Of a stretch of DNA of 64,000 nucleotides, positions 36,524-49,988 are shown one piece after another (within the stretch, counting starts at the first letter, position 1; every line of letters begins with the position of its first letter). The stretch covers positions 1,825,501-1,889,500 of the forward strand of contig OW028583.1 of assembly GCA_932294295.1 (NCBI GenBank). Reading direction: 5' to 3'. The stretch comes from Alitta virens. Its lineage: Eukaryota > Annelida > Polychaeta > Phyllodocida > Nereididae. The position numbers and the translations under genes were made by a program. The notes under the pieces are model-generated. The model did not search any database. It worked only from the letters and a program-made list of their open reading frames with translations, and had not been told where the DNA came from.

Positions 36524-39500
36524 AAGAAAGGTAAATATCATAATCAGTTAAACAAACTTTCTTTCACACCGTTAATTATTAAAAGATAATATTTAAGCGT
36601 AAGCATTCAAATAAGGAAAACAAAGCATTTAAATAATGAAAAAAGCATAAAAAAAAATCAACTAAACAATCTTTCTTTCTTTCACACTGTTAGTTGTTAA
36701 AAATAATACTTAAATATAAGCATAAGCATACCAATAAGACAAAGAAGCATTTAAATATGGAAAAAAGCAAAAAAGAAGCAAACAGAGCAACTTGTAAATA
36801 ATGAAGGACAATACATATAATCGTTAATGACAAACAAGCACAGTGTACATCAATAGTGAAATAAAAACAATAAAAAATCACAGCAGAAATAGAAAAAAGT
36901 AATGGCAATGTCAATGGCAATGTCGGTGTCTACATACTATACTACATTCTACATACTACAGTCTACATGCTACAGTCTACATGCTACAGTCTACATGTTA
37001 CAGTCTACAGTCTACATGTTACAGTCTACAGTCTTCAGGCTACAAGTCATCATATTAGGGCCTTCCATCGTTACGTCCTCTAAGGCACCTCGGCAGGATA
37101 TTATTTAGATCCAGACCGGCGAGATCTCTTCGGCGGGGGGCACCAGCCCCTACTACTCCGGCTGCTCGCAGCAGGTCTACAGCGTGCCGGTGACGCATTA
37201 TCACGGGTGCCGCTCGAGGTTGTGCATGGTCATTGTTGTGTCTTTCCAATGCTCTAATCATCCACCTCGCCATTCTAACTAGTATAACTAGAAACAAATT
37301 ACATTCATCAACATTTTGGAAGTCTATTAGCATGTCGACATTCCATATATAAACAAGAATCAGCCTTGCCAGTAAGCGTAATGCGATATTCGCCACTATG
37401 TCGCGAAATCGCAGAAAGAAGTAGTTTCTCATCTGGAAGTGGAGAAAAAAGAAAAGAAAAAAAAGATACATTTATGAGACATTGAGCATTACTGAAATAC
37501 AGTCTGTGTTGTGCGATTAGCATCAATCGAAAGAGACAATTAACTAAGTTGTGTGTGTGTGTGCATTAGCCAAAGGCATGCTTTACACACAGCAGTTACT
37601 ATGAGGGTCACTTGCTAATTGACCTGATTGAAGGATAACACAAGAATCGACAATACAACCCCCACTCTATGATGTGCCAGCTTTGATACACATTTCAATC
37701 TTATTAGAGTGAAACTAGAAGGTGCTTGTGCACAGGAAAAAAAGCTAGGAATTAATTTTTGACAACTAACCTAACTAGGTCTAGAAGTATGTGGAAGCAC
37801 CTCTCGTACTAGCATCCAATGCATACAGACAGCAGCCTGTGCATTTGCAGCATTTCGCCATCAGATGAAAGGGGCATAGGGCAACAGCTATACACTTCAA
37901 GCAGCAGTTTACTGCATACATTGGGGGGTCATTGCAGCGGGCGTGTGTGTTAATACGGGCATGAAGGTTGACCAAACTCACCAAAATGCAAGCTGTCAAA
38001 ATAGCCCCTATAACACCCGATATGACTGTCCATATGATCACGCCATTAAGGGCTGCAAGGGGTGCCATAGCTGGGGCGTGTTTAGGACCGGCATCTCTCA
38101 GTATCTTGTTTACCATTGCTACAGCGCCTGGACCTCGTCTGGATGGGTGTGTCGACTTCGCTACAGGGGGGCTGTAGGACGTTGTCTCGCTGATGCACAT
38201 TACTGCAGGAAAATCATCCATGGCACTCGCGCATTGCTCAATCGTAAGCCCTATCACCATCACACGTTCAAAGCCAATGGTGTCTGCAAGGCTTGCAGTA
38301 TCGAATCCGGGACTCGTCTTAATCGTTAGTCTCCTGCCTAGTCTGTAATCAGCCGTGAAATAGGATGCCGTCGTTATTTGAGTGCAGATCACTTCTCCTG
38401 ATGAAGTACAGCGACATTGGCCAGTGTTTCCGCATATCCAGGCATCACTCGGACATATGCCCATAGTGAAAAACAATAAAATCCAGAACATTGTTTTCTC
38501 TGTAATCATGCAATCAATTAAGCAATGGCGTATACGTCTTATGTCTCCAAAATACCGATGCTTTATGACACTGAACTTCGGCTAAGCACCCCAACTCCAG
38601 CAGGGGGTAAAACGATCATTACGTAACAAAACAAAAGACATGGCGCACGTGGTCGCTCATTGAACAATAGAGGGGGTATAATCTATTCAAGCGGCAAGTT
38701 ATATTCACTTATATTTCTCAAACACAGCTGCTGCTGCTGATTACATATGACAGCCTAATGAATATTATGCATCAAATAAATGCCATAGAGAGACACAAAA
38801 TGAGCAGAAACACATTTCTGTAGAAACTTGACCACTGATCTTAATCAGTGAATTGTATAGCATTGTATTGTATTGCATTTGTATTGCATTGTATTGTGCT
38901 GTATTGTGTTGTGTTGTATTGTGTTGTGTTGTACTGCATTGTATAGTTGTATAGATCCTCAGCAGCAGTCAAAATGAGTGTTATATAGTTCAAAATACAT
39001 AAGCACATGAATCTTTTTGATCATACTTAGCAATGATTTTTTGCCATATAGTAGTAGTAGTAGTAGTAGTAGTACACAAGCCAAAATATAAAGTTACATT
39101 ACATGAGGATTTTTTTTTTTTTTTTGTTTAATGGACAATGTCAATAAGCAAGCCATTACAGTCAATGACCCCAGGGTTGTCAGTGCATCTGATGTGACGG
39201 TTTGACTCAAAATGCTTAGTCAGACAGCTGAGTCAAACGGCTGAACGGCGTTTATGGAAATTAAGCATGTGCATTTACATGGCATAGATAAGAGCCTACC
39301 CCCCTGTGTGACCTATTACACCGCAGCTGTCAGTGATCAGTACATGCCTCCATATACAATACAGCATCTTCTGCCTTTGATGTTGAGCACGTGGTCAAGA
39401 CTGGTGACCATCTGAGTAAAAACAAAAGACCACCATGCTCTCCAGGATACTGCCAGGGGCAGAAAAAGTCATATAAAAAGTATGAGCTCTCTGGAAACTC

Positions 39501-42500
39501 CATCACATCAGTTGACTCTTTGAAAGAAGAAAAAACTCTGCTCATTACATCTCAGCACTGCTCTGGTCTTCAGGAACTCTTCCTTGTCTACTCGATACTT
39601 CAACTCTGAATTTTGAACCAGTCTTTTCGTCGCTCACTGCAAATTTTTTCGTCCAAAAAGGTTAGTGAAAATTTTTATTTTTTATTTGTTAAGCCCTTTA
39701 CTCACATAGACTCTGAACTATTGTAACTGATATGTGTATACCATTTTATTAGCAATTGTTGTACAGTCATGGTTGTATACAAGCGGGTAATGCAGTGACA
39801 TCGCAGATAATAATAATAATAATACAAATTGTGAAATATATAATAATAATAATAATAATAACAATTATCAGTCCACTCGCTTAGCACTTATGGCATAACC
39901 TTATCACCTGTCGCAAATATACTGTCTATGTCACTATGGCCTTGTATAGACCCCGAATAAGTAAAATTACTCGTTCATCTAATTTCTATGACATATCTAT
40001 GAACCTAGCGAATTAATTAGCAATTGTGCGCCTTCTTTGCGCTATATAGTAGCAAACAATGTTTTTCTACGTCTCCAATGCCTTTAAGTATATTTAATAT
40101 ACTCGAAGGTGTAAATTTCCTACACCTATAATACGAGTACACTAGAGCGTAAAAACCACAATTAACATTAGAGATATGCTCATAATTGATCGAACAATGA
40201 TCGAATTGTCTCATAAACATGTTGATTTCATCATTGTAGGCCTTCACACCCAGGGCATCGAAAACTTCCAGTCTTGTGCCATCATCAGGTCTGCCTGAAC
40301 TATGAATCCTCAGGAAAAACCAGTGGCCGACATCTCCGCGTAAGTACGAGTTTTCATTGCAATTAACAATGTAGCAGCCTCTGCTGGTCGTCACGTATTT
40401 CAGTGCATTACACGGTATAACAGCCATCACGGTGGCCGATGTTGCAGCGTCATTCCACAGTATTTCATAAATTTGGTCTGTGTTCATGTTAGATAGATGT
40501 TGCGAGCATAGTCAATCTGGAACAGACCTGGATATGCCACTTTCGTTATCATTACGGCTGATTCAGGGAGAGGTGACTTAAATCTGAGCTCTATTCTGAC
40601 GCACCCGTCTCGCGTCACTGGGTAGAAGTCAATAGTGAATAAGCTGTACCCCTCTTTGTATTCCTCTCTGGTGATCCTCGCCTCGCTACTGAAATTCGCT
40701 TTTTCTCTATAAAGCTCGGAATAGCAGTGTATGTACTTCCCCTCTGTAAAGTCAATGCTTAGTGGGCCTGAGGGCGTTGGCATGCCAGATAGACTCACGT
40801 TGATGTATGCTATGTCGTAGTGCTTGAAATTGTATGGATTCTTGCTCAGGCTACCACTCATTGATTCACCAGACACGAATCCCATCACAATCTTACTCGG
40901 TATCCTGCCATTGTACGCATCTTCTATGTAATAAGAGGAGGTGTCCTTTGCCAAATTAAATTTGTGTAATTCTTCTTTCGTATAGAAATACTTTGCCTGT
41001 GAGATCTCCTCTTCCATGACTTTCTGGTGGCCTAGTAACACAAGATTTGAAGGTGTCACGTGTTTCAGAACAAGCGTAATGTCCTTGATCTCTAGTCTGT
41101 AGTCTCTCTTGCCTTCATTGGAACTCAGTAGTCTGAAGTTACTAGAAGTTGGTGCCAGAGTAATGTCCATTGAGACGCCGTTTAAAAGTAACTTGTTCAC
41201 TTTAAAAACATCGACGTCTACTTTACTCATTAGCTCCACCGTTTTGCTTGTGCTCAGGAGAGCCGCTCTCTTTTTGAATCCCTCATTCCCACCAGACATC
41301 AGGCTCAGGTCGTCCATACAGCGTGCTGTGTCCTTCATGAACAAGGCGCGTTCTAGCTCGGAGTCGTTTAACTCACGCTCTCCCAGTAGAGTATTTATTA
41401 AAGCCTTGTAGCTGTAACCAGTCTGACCTCCAGTCACCACTCGATCATTAAGTCGCACCTCCACTTGATCCCAGAGAGCATGAGCCAAATTGTTGACAAC
41501 CCCCACACTCCAAACGCCCTCCGACTCTTCCTTTAACTAGGCGTACACTGGTCTTTAGATATACACTGGATAGGTCTATGTATGCCGTACCTGAGCCTGT
41601 CACATGAAATTTCACGTCGCCGTCCGTCGAGAATTGATTGATGGGTTTATGAGGTAGATATTTAACGTCTGTCACTCCCATGTTGCTGAGAGGTAGGCTG
41701 AACAAATTGAGTGTGTCATCATAGGCCAGGTCAATCGATTCCAGAACCTTTTCACCTGCTGCCATTTCTACTGAAAATGTCCTTGAGCTTAGTGGTTTTT
41801 TTCTTCCTGTCACTGCTAGGCGTGTTAGTTTGAAGATGCTGCTTGCATTTCTTCCCTTGTTGTGGCCACGATGTGCTGGGTCTTGCTTCTGAGTCAGATG
41901 AGCTTCCCCCAGCCCTTTTATCGCTTTCCATGTTCAGATCAGCCCTGGCCATTTCATTAGACTGTCCTACGGGTGACACTATAGTCAGAGGTAAACTGCC
42001 ATTAACTTTCCCACTATTGCTGCTGCTGCTGCTGCTGCTGCCACTGCCGCTGCCACTGCGTTGCTTTTTGATCACCACTGCCCTGGGGCGGTGCGACAGT
42101 ATGCTTGTTTGACCTGCCGTTTTTTTTAAATGCTCAACCCAGGGTGCTGCATCCATTGCTGCTAGGGATTTGTATCTCGTCTCCATACTAGCTCGAGTGT
42201 GCACTTAGTGGAATGAATGTTTCGTCGACAAACTCTGGTAATATGTCACCTCTGGAATTCCTCAGCTCAATAGAGATATACTTTACGTCCGTCACTCGCA
42301 GCGGTGTGTAGAGCACTGAGTGAAAGCGTGCATAACTGTGGCGTTTTATTTCACCCAGTGCTATGGCTCTCAGCACAAAGCTGTATGCGTCCCTCGTTAC
42401 AACTCCTTCCACGTGAGGGCATGTCACTTAGATGACATCCCATTTACTCATGGCAGCACCGATTTGTGGCAGGGCTATCTAGATCAGTCCTAGGTACCAC

Positions 42501-45500
42501 TGCCCTCTAGCCCTCTCATTATGAGGACGTGTGAATGGCTCTGGTAGTTGTACTGTAAACTTGGCCGCAGTGTTGCTCGGGTTTGTCTCCATTGACTGGT
42601 CACTAGACAGATAAATATACATGTCGTTATTTATTTTATTTTTTATTTTTTTGTTTGCTCCAGTCTTCACTTTTTCCTTTCTTTGTTTTTTCTCCGCTCC
42701 AGTCTTCACTTTTTCCTCAGTCTTCACTGTTTCCTCTGTCTCTGTCTCTTGCTTTTCAGCGGCTTGATGTTGGAGCTGAGTATCCACTGATTATATTTAC
42801 TGGGCCAAGACTGGTACTTAACTAGGCTTTCTTCTGACCCGTCACGCCTCCCTCGTTTTTTGATCATTTTTTCAATTTTGAAGAAAGCGTCTGGGTCAAA
42901 TTTCACAGGAGTCAGCTCGTTGACGTAGAAGGGGCCATCGACTTTCTCCTCCTGATAGTCTCTGAGGTAATAAATGGCCACACCGTCTGAGAATTTCCTG
43001 GCTCTGATAGTGAACACTTCGCCTGTAAACTGCTCGTCATAGGAAAGAAAAAAGCTCTTCTGTCTATGATACGACGCTTGGACGTGGTCGCCCAATGTAA
43101 ATTTGTACCGATTACGTGTCTTGTTCCTCGCCGTGGAAATGGCTCTCTTGAACGCTCTATGCACGTGTTTAGTATTTTGACTGGTGACGTATTGGTAGTC
43201 CCAAATTTCCTGCTCGTTTTCCTGCATGACGCTCTCAGGACTGGCTCCAATGCTCGAATGAATAGTGCGGTTGTACGATTCCACTATGGCCTGGAGCTCC
43301 TCCAGATAGCTGTGGCTGCTTGTGTATTGGAAAAATTGAAACAGCCTCTTTTTCAGTCCTTTCATCATTGCCTCAGTGTAGTTGGCCTTTGTTTCTGTAT
43401 TTGCAAAGATGTGCTTTACTCCCCTGTCTTTAAGTAAATCGCTGACCTGAGAGTTTGTGAATTCTGTCCCCCTGTCAGTTCTTATGAACTTGGGCATTCC
43501 GGGGTCTCCAGCTGCATCAAATATTTCTCCAAAGCCGTGTTTCATGTGTTTGCCACTTTTACTTTTGACAGGTTGAGCCCTACAGTATCTCGAGAAGACA
43601 TCTATAGTCACCAGGATGTATGCGTACCCGTCATTGGCACTCTTGAACCTTTCACCTGTCAACACCAGCAGGTCGCAGTCCCACATGTGATTCATGCCAG
43701 GCGCTATGACTCGCCTATACTTCAGAGGCTTTTCTGACTTGTGTAGAGTGACAATGTCTTGCGTTTGGGCCCAGTGTTCAATTCTCCTCAGACTTATCTT
43801 GTATCTACCTTCACTCTTTATAACTGAGTGTAACTTTGCTGCCCTAGTGAAGCTCCCAGGCGACCTGTGATTGTAAAATCGACGAGTTAGATAGCCATCT
43901 ATGTCTTTGGGGACCATTGTTATTTATTGGAGACTTTGATCCATGCACGACGTTTCCCCTTTCCTTTTGTGCTAGCCTCTTTCGCTGCTCCTTTCGCAGT
44001 CTTAGACTTAGGCTTAGGCTTAGGCTTAGTCTTAGTCTTAGTCTTAGGCCTAGTCCCAGTCCAAGTCCCAGTCTCAGTCTCAGCCCCAGTCCCAGTCTCA
44101 GTCTCAGCCTCCTCGGTCTCAGTCTCAGCCTCCTCGGTCTCAGTCTCCTCAGTCTCAGTCTCCTCAGTCTCAGTCACCTCAGTCTCAGCCTCCTCAGTCT
44201 CAGCCTCAGCCTCAGCCTCCTCAGTGTCAGCCTCCTCAGTCTCAGCCTCAGCCTCAGCCTCAATCTCACGCCTTTTCCTCTTTCTCCTCTTTCTCCTCTT
44301 TCTCCTCTTTCTCCTCTTTCTCCTCTTTCTCCTCTTTCTCCTCTTTCTCCTCTTTCTCCTCTTTCTCCACTCTGAGCCTCCTCCTCCTCCTTCTTCTTCT
44401 TCTTCTTCTTCTTCTTCGGCTTCGGCTTCGTATTTGTTTTTCATATAATGTAACATTCTCCGTAATTTAACGTTTGAGATTAAATTCAGTGGCACTCCGC
44501 GCTGCAGCATGAGCCAGTACAACTTGTGGTGATTGGTGGGCACTGGGAAGGAGCTCAACTGCGTGTGTAGCAGCAGGTCGACGTAATAGCTTTCGTAGTC
44601 ACCTTCGCCCTCGACTGACAGTAGATACAGTATGGCCCTGGCCTTATTCACCAGCGATTCGTCTCTCAACCTCGACTCGATTTCGCTCATAATGACACCA
44701 GTCTGACGGCCAGTCTGGCCCTGTAAGCGATCCTTAGAAGTGGACCTACCCCGTTTCATCGTATTTCCATTGAGAACCAGCGCCCCCCTGATCTCGAGGT
44801 GCCCGCCTCCGGCGCTAGAAGAGGGCCCTGCCTGTACCTCACCAGGCACTCAAAAGGAGGGCACCTGGCCCGCACCGCAGCCTAGGTGGCAGCCCGTGAT
44901 GGAGAGCCAGATTAGGTATCCGAGCCTCGAGGTCTTCAAACTTTTTCTGATAAATGCCGTACGCATACAAGATCTTCATCGGTGGTATAGTGTACATCAC
45001 CCTCGAGTTCTTCATGATCGACAGGGCCAGAACAGTTTTTCCAACCATGGATGGCCCCGCAATTACTGTAGAGGAGGGCGACTCGAACTTAAAAAGAGAT
45101 TCTTGATCTTGTTCTTGTTCTTGTTCTAGTTCTTCACGCTCTTCAGACTTATTAGAGCAATGCGCTTCCTCCATGTTTTATCGCAGACGAGCTATCGCAT
45201 ACGCTGTATGACAGTATGACGTGTGCTGTATGTCGTACGCTGTATGTGTCTTAGCGAGTGCGGTATGTGCGTATGTGTGCTTGTGCTGGTGTAGGCTTAA
45301 TGTTATAACTCTAAATATAACTCGTTCTTTTATTTATTTTATTTTATTTTATTTTATAGCCTAGCTTTGCAGACCATGCGTGAAAAACGTCAACTAGAGC
45401 TGATGCTGAATGGTGGTCCCGGTGGAGAACCTATGGATGTTGATGGTTCTGGTACTGGTTCCTTAGCCTAATTCGCTGGGAAATACGAATCCTTCTCTAC

Positions 45501-48500
45501 TCAGTTCAACAGGAGGGTCACCCACACCACCTACACTCCCAGTACCTCTGAGGACCTCAACTCCGAAGAGCGCTTTATCATTATTATTCTTATTATTTTC
45601 TAGCAGCAACGTTGAAGATGCTCAAGTAACGCCTCTATCTCGCTGGACAGTCAGGAGGGTACTCAATTTTGAGGCCAATGATGCTGATACCGATGTTGAT
45701 ACCGATGCTGATGCCAGTGTTGATACCAATGCTGCTGCTGCTGCCGCTGCTGTTGCTGCTGCTGTTGCTCAAGGTCAGGAACCAGTCAATCCCCGGCGGT
45801 CGTTCACCTTCACTCGCCGAGTCATGAATGGGTAAGTCGAGCTGATTACTGTATAACCACAGAGGTACCTATATTTGTATATATATATATATATATTTAT
45901 TTATTTTTATTTTTATTTTTTCCCTTAGTATTGTTGAAGATGGGGAAGTAGCCGGCCTCTAGAGATTCATGTGGGCGTCATTAGAAACCCACTGGTGGCC
46001 GGTGTTCAGGCATTAACTATATCGAAGACCTGCGTAGATTGAAATGTATATGTGAAATTAAAAACACCGACAATTTATGTCTGGCTAGGTCAATAGTGGT
46101 CGAAGTGGCCAAGGCCAATCTCGATGCAACTCCTGTGTCTAACAAGCAAGCGTACAATCTCGCCCAGAATGAGTACAAAAGGGTGAACAATGGTAAAAGA
46201 AATGCTCAGGCTGTTGAAGCTCAGAGGCTTCTCACCACTGCTGGATTTGACCTTGAATATGTACCGGCTTTCACGGATATACCCTCTTTCGAAAGAGTGG
46301 CTAACGCACGAGTAGTAGTTTTCGGCAGAGGATCTAGTGTCAGACCTATCTATGTGGGTGATGACTGTAGGCAGCGTACTGTTTATTTATTATATCAGCG
46401 CGACCCTCTAGATCCAAAAGCAGTAGGGCACTTTCATACAATAATCAAGGTGCACTGTATCTTTGCAAAGTCGGCCTTTTGCTCAAAATGTTTGACGTCC
46501 TATGACAAGAGATATGGGCATGCGGGTTGTGACCAGTGCTCATCGTGTAAAGCAGAGTCATGTCCTATCCTCGACATTGAGAAGCACTGCTGCCAGGTAT
46601 GTAATCGCTTCATGCACTCTGTGGCCTGCAACCAGCGCCATTTAGAAAATGGCACATGTTCAAGTTCCCATCGCTGCAGAGGCTGTGGTGTGTTCTACAA
46701 GCCTGGTGATGACCACAAATGCGGTACACGCGAGTGTAAGATTTGCAGAAAGCTGGTCACCGGTGTGCATTTCTGCTACATACGTCAACAAAAACTGAAG
46801 GCTGTGTCATGCAAGTATGCCTTCGCCGACTTTGAGGCTGACCCCACTGGTAAATTTCATTTGCCGAACCTGCTTGTGGCCCACTGGGAGTGCTCCTACT
46901 GTATCGCGCTGAGTTACCGCGACAATCCGCGCTGCTCACACTGCGGTACTGCATGCGACAAATGCACTGCGAATGTCGACCTGAACGCTGTAAGGGGCCA
47001 TGCGGAGAGAGACGTATGCATGATCAGTGGAGACTGTGGGAAGAGAGCAGTTGCCTTTTTTGGTGACAATGCTGCCACAGACTTCTGCCAATTCTTGTTT
47101 AGGCATGAATTTTAGGGGTACAGTCTGATTTTTCACAATGGCCAGGCTTACGACGCATACTTCATGGCAAAATACATCTTCTGCAGCATGAGGAAGCTCC
47201 CTAAAGTTATTTACAGAGGAGTAAAATTGTTGCTATCGATGCTGGGAAGTTCAGAATCATAGACTCTTTAAACTTCCTGACATTCCCTCTCAGTCAGATG
47301 CCCAAGGTGTTTGGGCTACAGGGTGTTAAAAGGGGACATTTCCTGTCTTTTTCAACCAGAAGGAAATGTGGGACTACGTTGGCCCCATGCCCCATCGGTA
47401 CTGCTACAGAGTGAACAGGATGAAGTCAAAAGCCAGAGAAGAGTTCACCGCGTGGTACGTCCAGCAGAGGGGCAAGGTCTTTCACTTCAAGAAGGAGATA
47501 CTAGCATATTGTGAGGATGATGTTAACATTCTGCAGGAGAGCTGTAACTCGTTCAGGAGCTGGCTCCTCGGCAAAACATCCAGAGAAGAAGTTGTTGATG
47601 TTGGCGAGGGAGGCGAGAGAGAGGTTAAACTCATCGGAATTGACCCCTTCCAGTATAACACCCTCACTAGTGTGTGTATGGCGACTTATCGCCACATTTT
47701 CTTGACTGAGAAGTACTCTGTCTCGCTCGAAGATGGTCGCAATGTGGAGGGCTACCTTCAAAATGACCAATTGCAGCTTGTTGATACGGCGAGGGGCTCT
47801 GTTGACATAGGTAGTGTAAAGATAAAGGGCATGGAATTTGTTTCAACCCCCTTTGCTAGAATGCCTTCATGCGGTTTTGCAGGACTTGATGCACACAGCC
47901 GAGTATCAATCATTTGGTTAGAGTACGAGGCCCAGAGACACAGGGTGACCATTCTCCATGCACGAAATGGGGGCGAACATCGAGTGATAAACCAAACCAA
48001 GGATGGGTGGTTGAAACTGGATGGTTACCACCAGGACACAGTGACAGGGAAAGAGACAGCCTGAGAATTTCTCGGATGTGTGTACCATGGGTGTAGGAGG
48101 TGTTACGGTGGACCCAACACACCTGCTAATGTCAGACATCCCCACACAGGTGAAAGCCTGAAATCACTCTATAAGCGAACAGAAGCAAGGCTAGCGTATC
48201 TGAGGAGGGAGCTGAACTTTGAAGTTCACCTCATGTGGGAATGCGAATTCACGAAAATGCTTACCACGAATGAGAGACTGCGCGAGATTGAACGAAATTG
48301 TGAGCTGCTACCTCGCCTGGATCCACGGGCCGCTTTTTACGGTGGCAAAGGAAGGAAAGAGGCTGGGCTATGTGGACATCTGCTCCTTATACCCTATGGT
48401 ACTGAAGACTTCCCAGTAGGGATCCCAGAGGTAATCATTGACCCCCTCCTCAGGACATTCACAAATACTTTGGTCTCATTCAAGCACGCGTCAGACCTCC

Positions 48501-49926
48501 TCGAGGACTCTATCACCCCTGCCTCCCCCTACGTTCAGGTGGTAAGCTCCTATTCCCACTCTGCAGCAGGTGTGCACACAATTCATCTCCAGACCCCTGT
48601 AAGTGTCCAGACTCTGAGCGCGACTTAGTCGGTACTTGGACGTCTGTTGACCTCGGAGACGCCCTCAGAGTAGGCTATGTGGTAGTTAAAGTGTTCGAGG
48701 TCTATCACTTCAAGGAAAGGGCCAAGTTTGACAGGGCCCAGGACACTCCGGGGCTGTTTTCAGATTATGTTAACTTATTTCTTAAAGGGAAACAGGAGGC
48801 ATCGGGGTGGCCTTCTCCGGATATGTCGGAAGAGGCAAAAACTGAGTACATTAAGCAGTACGAGGCTGTTGAAGGTATTCGTCTTGACAGACAAAGCATT
48901 TCACTCAATCAGGGGAAGAGGGCCACGAATAAACGGCTCCTGAATAGCTTCTGGGGTAAGTTTGGCGAAAATAATAACCACAGAACGCACAAACTCACAG
49001 AAACAGGAGCAGACATTTTCAAACTGCTGGTCAACCCATCTATCACTCTCCGAGGTATGCACGTCTTGGACACCAATCGCTGCATGATTGAATATATGCA
49101 CTCGGAGGGGTTCCTCCCCGAAATGACGCATGTGAATGTTTTTATTGCAGCTTTCACCACGGCTAATGCAAGGAGCCGTCTTTTCAATGTCCTGCATAGT
49201 CTGGATGAAAGAGTGATCTATTTTGACACCAACAGTGTAGTTGATGAATATATAGAGGGGGACGATAAGCAATATACACCAGACATGGGTGATCACTTAG
49301 GTCAGTGGACGAATGAGCTGGGGAGTAACCAGTTCATCTCGCGCTTTGTGAGCAGTGGGCCGAAATCTTACGCATTCTTGACTAATGACGGCGACAAGAC
49401 AACGAAGCTCAAAGGCTTCACTTTAAACTACGAAGTTAGTCAACTTTTGAACTTTGATAGTATCTGCAAACTGGTGTTGTTCTGGGCTGACCCGGACAAC
49501 AATCCACTGAGTGATGAAGATGTCGGTGATGAGCAGCCACATGTTGCAGTGCCGTACAGTAAAATAAGGCGTAATAAGTATGAATTTAAGCTTTTCAATA
49601 GAGACGTGATCAAAAGGTTCAAAATGACTTACTCGAAGAGACGCCTCATCCCTGGCACATATGACACTCAACCTTTTGGTTTTTAGGTGAAATTCCTTAT
49701 TACCACATTATTCACCACTTTGCCCCAACCCCACCGACACTACTTGTCCACCATTTTCTATGTATGACTATATTTTCAGTTTGCCTGTAATTGTTCAGTT
49801 TGCATGTAATTGTTTTCTGTGTCACTCTATATTCTGTATATTCTTCAAAGCATCAATTTTGACCACTTATTTATTGTATAGGGTACACTTCACACCAACT
49901 GTATATATTTATTTATTTATTTATAA

Positions 49927-49988
<62 letters not shown>

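Noticed and set aside
39330..39609. Opposite overlapping frames inside the Polinton spacer
   Set aside because: Neither has recognisable motifs or a start context, and they exclude each other.
43917..44448. Long plus-strand frames rich in Leu/Ser/Val
   Set aside because: Translations of the opposite strand of the pyrimidine repeat that encodes the charged Polinton protein.
47910..48145. Minus-strand and alternate plus frames within polymerase B
   Set aside because: Shadows of the polymerase frame, which carries the family motifs.
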